Both the position numbers and the translations under genes were made by a program. Positions 43,547 through 50,910 of a DNA stretch of 64,000 nucleotides are shown piece by piece. Under the pieces are notes generated by a model. It ran no database searches. It had not been told where the DNA came from and saw nothing but the letters and a program-made list of their open reading frames with translations. Numbering within the stretch: the stretch's first letter is position 1; each line of letters opens with the position of its first letter. The stretch comes from Gammaproteobacteria bacterium (lineage in GTDB: Bacteria; Pseudomonadota; Gammaproteobacteria; Pseudomonadales; Azotimanducaceae): assembly GCA_003247835.1 (NCBI GenBank), contig QJYB01000102.1:1-64000 (forward strand), given 5' to 3'.

Positions 43547-43720
43547 TCACCGTGAGCAGCCGCTGCTGGTTCCGGCTGCTGGGCAGGGTGGTCGGTAGCG
43601 CGGTGCCCACACGGCGGCGAGGTTCGATCGACCCCGGGTGCGCAGGCGCAGGAAGCGCTGCCACGGCCGGAACAGCTTCGTCGTGTTTGCGGCCGGAAGC
43701 GGATCTATCTGGCTATCCAT
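43547..43720 (-). CDS. Possible small ORF, unknown
   Basis: A 57-residue frame from ATG 43720 with GGGGAGA six bases upstream; it is divergent from the WYL regulator, with both palindromic sites between the two starts. The product is basic and Pro/Arg-rich with no hydrophobic segment and no recognised domain. Either a small regulated gene or an accidental frame; the second is more likely from composition. Confidence 0.2.
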   Translation of the reverse strand: MDSQIDPLPAANTTKLFRPWQRFLRLRTRGRSNLAAVWAPRYRPPCPAAGTSSGCSR

Positions 43721-43785
43721 GGCCGGTCTCCCCGGCACCGGTTGGTGCCCTGTCGATGGAATACTGCCACTGTAACGGCCTTCTC

Positions 43786-43803
43786 CTGACACCTGAGTGT
43801 CAG
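43786..43803. promoter_or_regulatory. Palindromic site 1, TGACA-N6-TGTCA
   Basis: CTGACAC and GTGTCAG form a perfect 7-base inverted repeat around CTGA. Written with the shared core it is TGACA-N6-TGTCA (43787-43802). It lies 117 bases before the regulator ATG. Confidence 0.5.
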
Positions 43804-43837
43804 TAGCTGGCATTGATCTGATTGAAAACGCGGTTCT

Positions 43838-43859
43838 TACTGACAATGGTATGTCAGTA
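43838..43859. promoter_or_regulatory. Palindromic site 2, TGACA-N6-TGTCA
   Basis: TACTGACA and TGTCAGTA form a perfect 8-base inverted repeat around ATGGTA; the core TGACA-N6-TGTCA (43841-43856) has the same spacing as site 1 and starts 54 bases after it, about five helical turns. It sits just upstream of a TAGACT -10-like box at 43888-43893, hence a candidate operator for the WYL regulator. Confidence 0.55.
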
Positions 43860-43919
43860 GAGAGGATTTTCGAGGCAGTAGCGATGCTAGACTGCCGCCA
43901 TTCGACGACGGAGTAGTAC

Positions 43920-44648
43920 ATGCGTCCCGCGGACCGTCTCTTCCAGATCGTGCTGATGCTCGGCCGCGGCCGGGTGGTTACCGCCAGGATGCTGGCCGAG
44001 CGCCTGGAGGTCTCCGAGCGGACCATCTATCGGGACATTCAGGATCTGGTGGCCTCGGGGGTACCCATAGAGGGAGAAGCCGGGGTGGGGTACATCCTGC
44101 GCCGGGGGTATCAGGTGCCGCCACTGATGTTCAACGAAGAGGAGCTCCAGGCGCTGGTGTTCGGCGCAGATGTGGCGCGCACCTGGGGTGACGCGGAAAT
44201 GGCGAAGGCTGCGGACAGCATCCTGGCGAAAGTGGACGCGGTGCTGCCTGAGCGTCTCCGACCGGCGCTGGATACCCATCGGCTGGTCGTGCCGGATACC
44301 GAGATGAGCGAGCGGGCCACGGCGATGCTCGGAGAGGTACGCGATGGAATCAACCGGCAGGTGCGACTTTTCCTGGATTACCGCGACGTCTCGGGGGTAA
44401 GCACCGAGCGGATCGTCTGGCCGCTGACGCTGCTCTACTGGGGCAAGAGCTGGACCCTGGGTGCGTGGTGTGAGCTCCGGCAGGCGTTCCGTACCTTCCG
44501 CATCGACCGCATACACTCGCTCAACGTGTTGAGCTCGCGCTTTCCGGACGAGCCCGGCAAGCGTCTCGAGGATTATCTCGTCTGTGCGGCTGAACGCGGC
44601 GACCGGGACCGGCAGGACGGGCAGCGGGACCGCAGAGCCGTATCCTGA
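43920..44648 (+). CDS. HTH/WYL-domain (YafY-like) transcriptional regulator
   Basis: 242 residues from ATG 43920. The N-terminal helix-turn-helix 'ARMLAERLEVSERTIYRDIQDL' (in halves) with 'GVPIEGEAGVGYILRRGYQVPP' (in halves) is the DeoR/YafY-type opening. The WYL domain follows from about residue 145 ('RLFLDYRDVSGVSTERIVWPLTLLYWGKSWTLGAWCELRQAFRTFRIDRI', in parts), with the variant motif 'LLYWGKSWTLGAW'. Such regulators bind a nucleic acid or nucleotide effector through WYL and act as repressors or activators. Two palindromes lie upstream, so it may be autoregulated. The C-terminal ~20 residues are charged and disordered. The outer-membrane protein gene converges on it. Confidence 0.88.
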   Translation: MRPADRLFQIVLMLGRGRVVTARMLAERLEVSERTIYRDIQDLVASGVPIEGEAGVGYILRRGYQVPPLMFNEEELQALVFGADVARTWGDAEMAKAADSILAKVDAVLPERLRPALDTHRLVVPDTEMSERATAMLGEVRDGINRQVRLFLDYRDVSGVSTERIVWPLTLLYWGKSWTLGAWCELRQAFRTFRIDRIHSLNVLSSRFPDEPGKRLEDYLVCAAERGDRDRQDGQRDRRAVS

Positions 44649-44666
44649 GCAGCGGCCGACGCAGGC

Positions 44667-45518
44667 TTACTTCGGGAAGAGCAGCTGCAGCTGCAGGCGC
44701 AGCTGCCACTGCGCGGCATAGTCCGGCCGCTCGACGTTGTAGTAACCCGCGACCAGCAGATTCACCGGCTGTTTACCGAACCGCATCACCTGGCCAATGC
44801 CGATCCCCAGGGGCAGGGTCCATCGTTGGCCGCTGTCCGCCTCCCAGTTGGCAGTGATGATGGGCGCAAAGGAGAGGTAGCGACCCGGGTGCTGCGGAAA
44901 GTTGTAGTTCACGAAGGGCTGCACGAGCAGCTGGTTGACGTCGCTGGCGCCGCTGTCCTTGGCGACGGACCAGACGTTGTTGATGAGCGCTCCGTAGACC
45001 CATGTCTTGCCGAGATGGAGCGCCACCGCGGTAGGCCCGAGCCCCCAGACACCCTGACCCAGCCGGTTGTCCGTAGCGGTATCGAGCTGAGCGATCACAC
45101 CGGCTCCCCACACCCAGCCATCGGAGGCCGCCTTGGGTGAGAAGAAGGTCGAAAACTGAATGTCGCCGATGCCGAACTCGCGATCCTGGGATGGGGTGAA
45201 AGCAGGTTGTGAGATGACCGGCACAATGGTGCGGGTGATGACGTTCCAGCGATCGTTCAGGCTGAACGGATACACGGGCTGAATGTTCAGGACGTTCTGG
45301 ACCTTCTCCTGTGGCCCCACATCGAAGTTGATGTTGTTCTGGAACGGCACGCTGATCATATCGGCGATGGGGTTCTGTGCCGCCTTCGCCAGGCTGCCCG
45401 AGTCTGTCCCCTGCGCGGCATGGACCTGTGGCAGCGCTGCGAGCAGGCCGCCCGCCAGGCACAACCCCAACGTTCTGGCTCGCAGTTGGGAGCTACGGTG
45501 GTCGGACGTTATCTGCAC
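44667..45518 (-). CDS. Outer-membrane beta-barrel protein (neuromedin U/transporter-annotated type)
   Basis: 283 residues from GTG 45518, with GGGAGGGG seven bases before. Signal peptide 'LGLCLAGGLLAALPQVHAAQ' (cleavage about residue 35). The mature chain begins 'LAKAAQNPIADMISVPFQNNINFDVGP', read in parts, and alternates short strands with aromatic girdles, ending 'QWQLRLQLQLLFPK' (terminal aromatic-proximal strand). It is known in proteobacteria as an uncharacterised outer-membrane protein often mislabelled neuromedin U. It is divergent from the ArsB/NhaD transporter. A very long frame on this strand to 46850 lies over that transporter and is a shadow. Confidence 0.75.
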   Translation of the reverse strand: MQITSDHRSSQLRARTLGLCLAGGLLAALPQVHAAQGTDSGSLAKAAQNPIADMISVPFQNNINFDVGPQEKVQNVLNIQPVYPFSLNDRWNVITRTIVPVISQPAFTPSQDREFGIGDIQFSTFFSPKAASDGWVWGAGVIAQLDTATDNRLGQGVWGLGPTAVALHLGKTWVYGALINNVWSVAKDSGASDVNQLLVQPFVNYNFPQHPGRYLSFAPIITANWEADSGQRWTLPLGIGIGQVMRFGKQPVNLLVAGYYNVERPDYAAQWQLRLQLQLLFPK

Positions 45519-45648
45519 GAGTCCCCTCCCTGGGTAAGCGCGTTGTTGAACGATGTCTGACCGCACCCCTTGCTGCCGGCAGACCGGGTCGGATGCTACG
45601 AGTTGACCGGGTAAACGTATATAGGTGGATCCACGCCATGGGTACCGC

Positions 45649-45676
45649 TTGCCCTCGGTGTATCCACGGCTATACT
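45649..45676 (+). promoter_or_regulatory. Candidate promoter for the ArsB/NhaD-type transporter gene
   Basis: TTGCCC (45649-45654) and TATACT (45671-45676) are spaced by 16 bases, ending 14 bases before the start GTG at 45690. It lies in the 171-base divergent gap 45519-45689, which also holds the ribosome site of the outer-membrane protein gene. Confidence 0.4.
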
Positions 45677-45689
45677 CCGCGCGACCGCA

Positions 45690-47048
45690 GTGGGAGTCAG
45701 TCGTTTGCTCGAACTCCAATGGAACACGCCCATGCTCGTTTCGGGCATCATTCTCGCCGCCACGTTCATCGGCATCTTCACTGAGAAATTTCACAACCTC
45801 GACCGCGTGCGCTTTGCCATGGCGGGCGCGGGCGCCATGATCGTCGCCGGGCAGATACTCGGATTCTACGGGCCAGTGGAGGCGCTCGAGGCCATCGACT
45901 GGAATGTCGTGTTCCTGCTCGGCTGCATGATGAGCGTCGTTGCCATCATGCTCCCCACGGGTGGCTTCGACGCCCTGGCATTCCGGATGGCTCGCTGGAG
46001 CCGGGGCCGGCTGTACATGCTGCTGGTGCTGATCGGCAGTGCCGTGACCGGTCTGTCGCTGCTGCTCGACAACGTCACCACCGTGGTGATCTTCGCGCCG
46101 CTCATCATTCTCATCACCCAGGCCCTCGAGGTGAGCCCGGTGCCGTACCTGCTGGCCGCGGCCCTGCTCTCCGACACCGGCGGCGTGGCCACGCTGGTGG
46201 GTGATCCGCCGAACCTGATGATCGGTTCTGCTGCCGGTATCGACTTCAATACGTTCGTGCTCCACATGGGCGGCGTGGTGGTGCTCTGCTGGCTCGCGAC
46301 CCTGCTGATCCTGCGGGTGATGTTCACCAAGGAGCTCACCGCGGGTCATAGCGACGCCGAGTTTCCCGAGCACTACAAGGTGGCGGATCCGCGTACGTGG
46401 CACGCGGCGCTGATCTCGCTCGGCTTCACGTGCGTGCTTTTCCTGGTTCATGGGGCGCTGGACTGGGAGCCGTGGGTAGCGGCTGCGGCCGGTTTTACGC
46501 TGCTCGTATTCCTGGCGCCCCGGGTCAAGCTTGACGCCGCCTACGAGCGGGTGGAGATCGCACTTCTGATATTCTTCATCTCGCTGTTCGTGCTCATCGG
46601 CGGCGTTGAGCAGAGTCACTTTCTCGAGTACGTCGGGCAGTTCATCGAGCCGCTCGTGCAGCAGGATCTGATGGTGTCCACGATCATCCTGATGTGGGCA
46701 GCGGCCCTTCTGTCGGCGATGATCGACAACATCCCGTTCACGGCTGCCATGATTCCCATCATCCACGGCATGGAGCTTCAGGGGATCAACGTCACACCGC
46801 TGTGGTGGGGTCTTGCGGTTGGAGTTGGCATGGGCGGCAACGGTACCCACGTCGGCTCCACGGCCAACGTCTACATCGTCACCGTCTCGGAACGACTCGC
46901 CCGGGACAAGAACGATCCGTCGCTCGCCATTACTCCAGGGGTGTGGTTCCGCAAGGGGACTCCGGCCATGCTGCTGACGCTCGTAGTTGCGACCCTGGTC
47001 TTCGTGCTGTTCTTCGAGTTCTTCTCAGCGCCGCTCGCCGCGGGCTAG
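45690..47048 (+). CDS. ArsB/NhaD/SLC13-type ion transporter
   Basis: 452 residues from GTG 45690; TTG 45705, eight bases after GGAG, is an alternative start. Eleven or so transmembrane helices are visible, with the ion-transporter superfamily motif 'LLLDNVTTVVIFAPLIIL' and its second-half counterpart 'SAMIDNIPFTAAMIPII', each with the re-entrant Asp-Asn. The paired, inverted repeats of the family are thus present, as is 'VGDPPNLMIGSAAG'. Substrate may be Na+/H+, arsenite, silicate or dicarboxylate; the family does not decide. It is divergent from an outer-membrane protein, which might belong to the same transport path. A complex hairpin follows its stop. Confidence 0.85.
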   Translation: MGVSRLLELQWNTPMLVSGIILAATFIGIFTEKFHNLDRVRFAMAGAGAMIVAGQILGFYGPVEALEAIDWNVVFLLGCMMSVVAIMLPTGGFDALAFRMARWSRGRLYMLLVLIGSAVTGLSLLLDNVTTVVIFAPLIILITQALEVSPVPYLLAAALLSDTGGVATLVGDPPNLMIGSAAGIDFNTFVLHMGGVVVLCWLATLLILRVMFTKELTAGHSDAEFPEHYKVADPRTWHAALISLGFTCVLFLVHGALDWEPWVAAAAGFTLLVFLAPRVKLDAAYERVEIALLIFFISLFVLIGGVEQSHFLEYVGQFIEPLVQQDLMVSTIILMWAAALLSAMIDNIPFTAAMIPIIHGMELQGINVTPLWWGLAVGVGMGGNGTHVGSTANVYIVTVSERLARDKNDPSLAITPGVWFRKGTPAMLLTLVVATLVFVLFFEFFSAPLAAG

Positions 47049-47050
47049 GA

Positions 47051-47123
47051 GCCTGTTGAAAATGAATCCTGGGATTCATTTTTCACCCGCCAGAAGCTAG
47101 CAGCCTGTTTTTCAACAGGCTGC
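47051..47123. repeat. Nested hairpin repeat between converging genes (REP-like)
   Basis: The gap between the transporter and nrdJb is made of nested palindromes. Arms TGAAAATGAATCC (47057-47069) and its near-complement (47072-47085, one extra T) form hairpin 1; GCAGCCTGTT (47100-47109) and AACAGGCTGC (47114-47123) form hairpin 2 around TTTC. In addition CCTGTTGAAAA (47052-47062) pairs with TTTTCAACAGG (47109-47119), enclosing hairpin 1. The second hairpin recurs almost exactly at 56601. It can serve as a bidirectional terminator. Confidence 0.6.
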
Positions 47124-47130
47124 CAGTGGG

Positions 47131-47802
47131 TCAGCCGCAGCGCGAATCCCCGCATGCCAGGCAGGTGAGACAGCCGTCCAGATAAACCACCGCCTTGGTC
47201 CGGCACTTTTCGCAGATCTCGGCGCTGGTGGGAAAGCCGCCGTCCTCGAGAATCTCCCCGTCCTCGATCTCACCGCCGAGCAGACGGGCAGCGGCCGCCC
47301 GCTTTTCGTCCAGATAGCGGCGCTGGTGCTCGTCGGTGATGTCGGTGAGGATGCCGATGCTTCTCAGGTGGGTTTCCAGCACGTCACCGATCTCGGAGAC
47401 CAGCGACGGAACGAAGCGGCCGCCTTTTTTCAGGTAGCCTCCCCGCGGATCGAAGACGCTGTGCAGTTCCTCAACCAGGAAGGTTACATCACCGCCTTTC
47501 CGGAATACGGCCGACATGATCCGGGTCAGTGCCACGATCCACTGGAAGTGGTCCATGTTCCGCGAGTTGATGAAGATCTCGAAGGGCCGGCGCAGCTCGT
47601 GCTCCGTGCCCTCGTTCAGGACGATGTCGTTGATGGTCACGTACAGCGAGTGCTCGGACAGCGGCGTCTTGATCTTGTAAGTCGTACCCTGAAGCGACGA
47701 CGGCCGTTCCAGCTTCTCATGCATCTGGACCACGGTAGCGGGCACGGTTGCGGTTCCGACGACCGCCGCGTCGACGATTCTTTCATCGATCTTTCGAACC
47801 AT
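47131..47802 (-). CDS. nrdJb: Class II ribonucleotide reductase, C-terminal subunit NrdJb
   Basis: 223 residues from ATG 47802, behind GGGAG and overlapping the end of nrdJa by 20 bases; a GTG at 47823 would lengthen it by seven residues. It matches the split C-terminal part of B12-dependent NrdJ: 'KIKTPLSEHSLYVTINDIVL', read in parts, and 'FEIFINSRNMDHFQWIVALTRIMSAVFRKG' (in parts). The Cys-rich end (CEKCRTKAVVYLDGC, LTCLACGDSRCG in parts) is the Zn-ribbon or redox tail. It should form the holoenzyme with NrdJa in deoxynucleotide synthesis, requiring cobalamin but no oxygen. Confidence 0.85.
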   Translation of the reverse strand: MVRKIDERIVDAAVVGTATVPATVVQMHEKLERPSSLQGTTYKIKTPLSEHSLYVTINDIVLNEGTEHELRRPFEIFINSRNMDHFQWIVALTRIMSAVFRKGGDVTFLVEELHSVFDPRGGYLKKGGRFVPSLVSEIGDVLETHLRSIGILTDITDEHQRRYLDEKRAAAARLLGGEIEDGEILEDGGFPTSAEICEKCRTKAVVYLDGCLTCLACGDSRCG

Positions 47803-49939
47803 CTCCCGTTCTCCCGAAGACACCCTCGTTGATGGCGTCGTAGAGATTGGCGGCGGTGAGACGCTCGCCCTGATAGTCGACCTCTTCGTCCCCCCTGAGC
47901 TCCACAGTACTGCCGTCGGCGAGGGTGAACCGGTACAAGGTGCGCTCGAGGTCGTCCTCGCGGACCATCACACCCTGAAAGCGGGCCGGATTGTAGCGGA
48001 ACGTGGTGCACCCCTTCAGCCCCCGCTCGCAGGCGTAGAGATAGATGTCCTTGAACGACTCGTAGGGATAGTCGGAGGGCACGTTGGCGGTCTTGGAAAT
48101 GGAGGAGTCGATCCACTTCTGTGCCGCCGCCTGCATGTCGACGTGCTCGATCGGCGTGATGTCGTCCGTGGTCACGAAGTAGGGTGGCAGTGGGTGGCTG
48201 CTGGAGCCCGGTTCCGCGCCAGGGTCGACGAACTGCCGGTAGGCGAGGAGCTCATAGGAGCAGACATCCACCTTCTCTCTGGATCTGCGTCCCTCACGCA
48301 CGAGGTTGCGCACGTAGCGGTGGGCGAAAGTCGGCTCGATGCCATTGCTCGCGTTGTTGCCGAGCGACAGAGCTATGGTGCCTGTGGGCGCGATGGAGCT
48401 GTGGTGGGTAAAACGGGCGCCGGTGGTGCCGAGCGCATCGACCAGGTCCGGGTCCAGCTCCCGGAGCTGGCGCATATACCGTCCCAGCGAGAACAACCGG
48501 GCCCCGCTGAGCTCGTCGCCCGCCTTGTGACCGTGTTCGCGGAGAGCCGGTGCTCGATGCAGCATGTCCGTGGTGACGGTGAACGTTTCCGTCATTATGG
48601 GTGCCGGACCTTTTTCGCGGGCGAGCTCCAGTGCCGCCTGCCAGCCGGTCAGCGCCAGCTCGCGTGTGACGGACTCGGTGAAGGCCACCGCTTCCACACT
48701 GCCGTAACGGAGGGTGAGCATGGTCAGCGCCGAGCCCAGGCCGAGAAATCCCATGCCGTGTCGACGCTTGCGGCGGATCTCCGCCGCCTGACGCGGCAGC
48801 GCCAGACCGTGGATCTCCACCACGTTGTCCAGCATGCGGGTGAAGACGTTCACCACCCGCCGGAAGCGGTCCCAGTCGAAACGTGCCCGATTCGTGAACG
48901 GATTGCTGACCAGACGTGTGAGATTCACGGAACCCAGCAGGCAGGCGCCGTAGGGAGGAAGGGGCTGCTCGCCGCAGGGATTGGTCGCGCGGATCTCCTC
49001 GCAGAACCAGTTGTTGTTCATGGCGTTGACGCGGTCGATCAGTATGAAGCCCGGTTCCGCATAGTCGTAGGTCGCGCGCATGATGGTGTCCCACAACGAC
49101 CGGGCAGCCAGCCGCCGGTATACGCGGCACGCGACCTGACCCCGGTCGTTCAACACGTAACCTTCGCTGACCGGCCAGCTGCGCCAGACGACCTGGTTCT
49201 CGTCGTGCAGGTCGATACCGGACGACTGCTGCTCCGCTGGCGTCAGCGGGAAGGCGAGCACCCAGGGTGAATCGTTGCGCACTGCCTCCACGAACGCCTC
49301 GGTGATGAGCAGCGACAGGTTGAAGTGACGGAAACGCCCGGCCGTGCGTTTTGCGTCGATGAAGGCCAGCACGTCCGGATGGCCCACGTCGAAGGTCGCC
49401 ATCTGAGCGCCCCGCCGGCCGCCCGCGGAGGACACGGTCTGGCACATACTGTCGAAAACGTCCATGAACGACAGAGGACCGGACGTGTAGGCCTCGGCGC
49501 CGGACACCCAGGCACCCTTGGGCCGCAGCGTCGAGAACTCGTAGCCGATGCCGCTGCCACGCTTCAGGGTCATGCCGGCCTCGTGGAGCTTCGTCAGGAT
49601 GTCGTCCATGGAGTCGTGGATGGTGCCGGAGACGGTGCAGTTGATGGTGGAGGTTGCGGGCTTGTGGCTCTGCGCGCCGGCGTTGGCCAGAATTCTCCCG
49701 GCCGGTACCGCGCCGTTCTCGAGTGCCCAGAGAAACTCGGTAGTCCAGTGATCCCGTCGGGCATCGTCCTCCACCGCGGAGAGCGTTCGAGCCACACGCT
49801 CGAGCGTCTCGCCGACGGAGCGGTCGATGGGCGAACCGTCCCGTCGCTTCAGACGATACTTGTGTTCCCAGATGTCGACGCTGGCCGCCTGCAGCGGCAC
49901 GCCGTCAGGGAACAGGGTGTCAGGCGACCCGTACGTCAT
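47783..49939 (-). CDS. nrdJa: Class II (B12-dependent) ribonucleotide reductase, NrdJa
   Basis: 718 residues from ATG 49939 (a GTG three bases earlier is possible). The catalytic barrel has 'NPCGEQPLPPYGACLLGSVNLT', read in two halves, the class II signature. The substrate loops 'LKRGSGIGYEFSTLRPKGA' and 'SAGGRRGAQMATFDVGHPD' are visible, with 'SSIAPTGTIALSLGNNASNGIEPTFAHRYVRN' (in parts). It reduces ribonucleotides with an adenosylcobalamin-generated radical. The separation from its C-terminal portion as a second gene is known from Pseudomonas. The start overlaps the end of an aldo/keto reductase gene. Confidence 0.9.
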   Translation of the reverse strand: MTYGSPDTLFPDGVPLQAASVDIWEHKYRLKRRDGSPIDRSVGETLERVARTLSAVEDDARRDHWTTEFLWALENGAVPAGRILANAGAQSHKPATSTINCTVSGTIHDSMDDILTKLHEAGMTLKRGSGIGYEFSTLRPKGAWVSGAEAYTSGPLSFMDVFDSMCQTVSSAGGRRGAQMATFDVGHPDVLAFIDAKRTAGRFRHFNLSLLITEAFVEAVRNDSPWVLAFPLTPAEQQSSGIDLHDENQVVWRSWPVSEGYVLNDRGQVACRVYRRLAARSLWDTIMRATYDYAEPGFILIDRVNAMNNNWFCEEIRATNPCGEQPLPPYGACLLGSVNLTRLVSNPFTNRARFDWDRFRRVVNVFTRMLDNVVEIHGLALPRQAAEIRRKRRHGMGFLGLGSALTMLTLRYGSVEAVAFTESVTRELALTGWQAALELAREKGPAPIMTETFTVTTDMLHRAPALREHGHKAGDELSGARLFSLGRYMRQLRELDPDLVDALGTTGARFTHHSSIAPTGTIALSLGNNASNGIEPTFAHRYVRNLVREGRRSREKVDVCSYELLAYRQFVDPGAEPGSSSHPLPPYFVTTDDITPIEHVDMQAAAQKWIDSSISKTANVPSDYPYESFKDIYLYACERGLKGCTTFRYNPARFQGVMVREDDLERTLYRFTLADGSTVELRGDEEVDYQGERLTAANLYDAINEGVFGRTGDGSKDR

Positions 49940-50810
49940 CACTGACGTCCCGGATGAAGAGTGGCTCGATGCCGAGCGTCTCCTGATCGCGCGTCATGGC
50001 CGCGTCGTCGGGTACGGACAGACCTTTTTCCGCGGCGGCGAAGATCGCCGGCAGCAGGGTGGCATCGCTGGTCGTGTTCAGAAAGATGCCTGGCCGGCCG
50101 AGCACGTAGGCGACGGCACGCTCCAGGGCGTCGGGGTCACGGATGGGCATGTACCAGGAGAACCGTCTATCCGGGTCGTCGTCCGTCCAGCGCCGTCGGG
50201 CGATGGCTTTGATGGTCTGTACGGCCACCTGCTTCTCGGCGCACGTTTCGAGCAGCGACTCCAGATCCGCCCGGTATACGGGGTTCTGACGCATGGAGAA
50301 GTTGTAGGGCACCAGGACCGAATCGAAGTCATACCGGGCGAGACTCTTCAGGTGCATCTCCGGCGCGTAGGTGCCGTGACCGGTAACGCCGATGAACCGT
50401 ACCAGGCCTTCTTCCTTCGCGCGGATGAGCGCCGCCAGGGCACCATCCGCTGCCATTGCGGTGTCCCACCCGGACGGATCCGTGAGGTTGTGCAGCTGGA
50501 TCAGGTCGACCTGCTCGACGCCCATCCGATACAGGGATTCCTCGAGCTCCCTCTTGGCATCGCTGCCCGACCGCTGGCCGGTCTTGGTCGCCAGAAAGTA
50601 ATCGGCTCGGTGATCGGCAAGGAACGATGCGAGGCGCAGCTCCGCGTCGCCATAGCTGCGCGCCACGTCGATGTGGTTGATTCCTGCGGAACGGACCATT
50701 GCGAGCACTTCGTCGGCCTTCTCCTGACGCATGCCGCCCAGCGCCGCAGCGCCGAAGACGACGCGGGTCGAGTCGTGGCCCGTGTGGCCGAAGGGGATGC
50801 GTTCGATCAT
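49920..50810 (-). CDS. Aldo/keto reductase family oxidoreductase
   Basis: 296 residues from ATG 50810. The (beta/alpha)8 opening 'GHDSTRVVFGAAALGGM' is followed by 'INHIDVARSYGDAELRL' (catalytic Asp and Tyr), 'YFLATKTGQR' (Lys) and 'VDLIQLHNLTDP' (His), so the tetrad is complete. NADPH-linked reduction of aldehydes or ketones in the cytoplasm. No Fe-S or other extra domain, unlike the second aldo/keto reductase at 59418-60662. It heads the minus-strand set with nrdJa and nrdJb (20-base overlap); a link to ribonucleotide reduction is unlikely, and the coupling may be only translational. Confidence 0.85.
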   Translation of the reverse strand: MIERIPFGHTGHDSTRVVFGAAALGGMRQEKADEVLAMVRSAGINHIDVARSYGDAELRLASFLADHRADYFLATKTGQRSGSDAKRELEESLYRMGVEQVDLIQLHNLTDPSGWDTAMAADGALAALIRAKEEGLVRFIGVTGHGTYAPEMHLKSLARYDFDSVLVPYNFSMRQNPVYRADLESLLETCAEKQVAVQTIKAIARRRWTDDDPDRRFSWYMPIRDPDALERAVAYVLGRPGIFLNTTSDATLLPAIFAAAEKGLSVPDDAAMTRDQETLGIEPLFIRDVSDDVRVA

Positions 50811-50850
50811 GGGCGGTTTCCTCGCTCGATGAGTTCGAGCCCAGCCTACC

Positions 50851-50879
50851 TTGGTTGGCAGGCGCTTTCACCTTAGACT
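50851..50879 (+). promoter_or_regulatory. Candidate sigma-70 promoter of the thiolase-like operon
   Basis: TTGGTT (50851-50856) and TAGACT (50874-50879) with a 17-base spacer, 31 bases before the ATG at 50911, whose GGGGAGGGG site is strong. Would drive the thiolase-like, DUF35 and PhyH genes. Confidence 0.45.
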
Positions 50880-50910
50880 CCGGAAGCTTCAGTGACAGTT
50901 GGGGAGGGGT

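Larger units (their letters stand above)
43490..43919. other. 430-base intergenic stretch with twin palindromes
   Basis: The gap between the amidohydrolase and the WYL regulator holds no well-supported gene. It contains a weak 57-codon minus-strand frame (43547-43720) with its own ribosome site, two inverted repeats (43786-43803 and 43838-43859) and a possible -10 box TAGACT (43888-43893) before the regulator. Nothing else stands out. Confidence 0.6.

Noticed and set aside
44667-46850. A 727-codon minus-strand frame containing the outer-membrane protein
   Set aside because: Only its C-terminal part from 45518 is a gene with ribosome site and signal peptide; the rest lies opposite the transporter and has no known domain.
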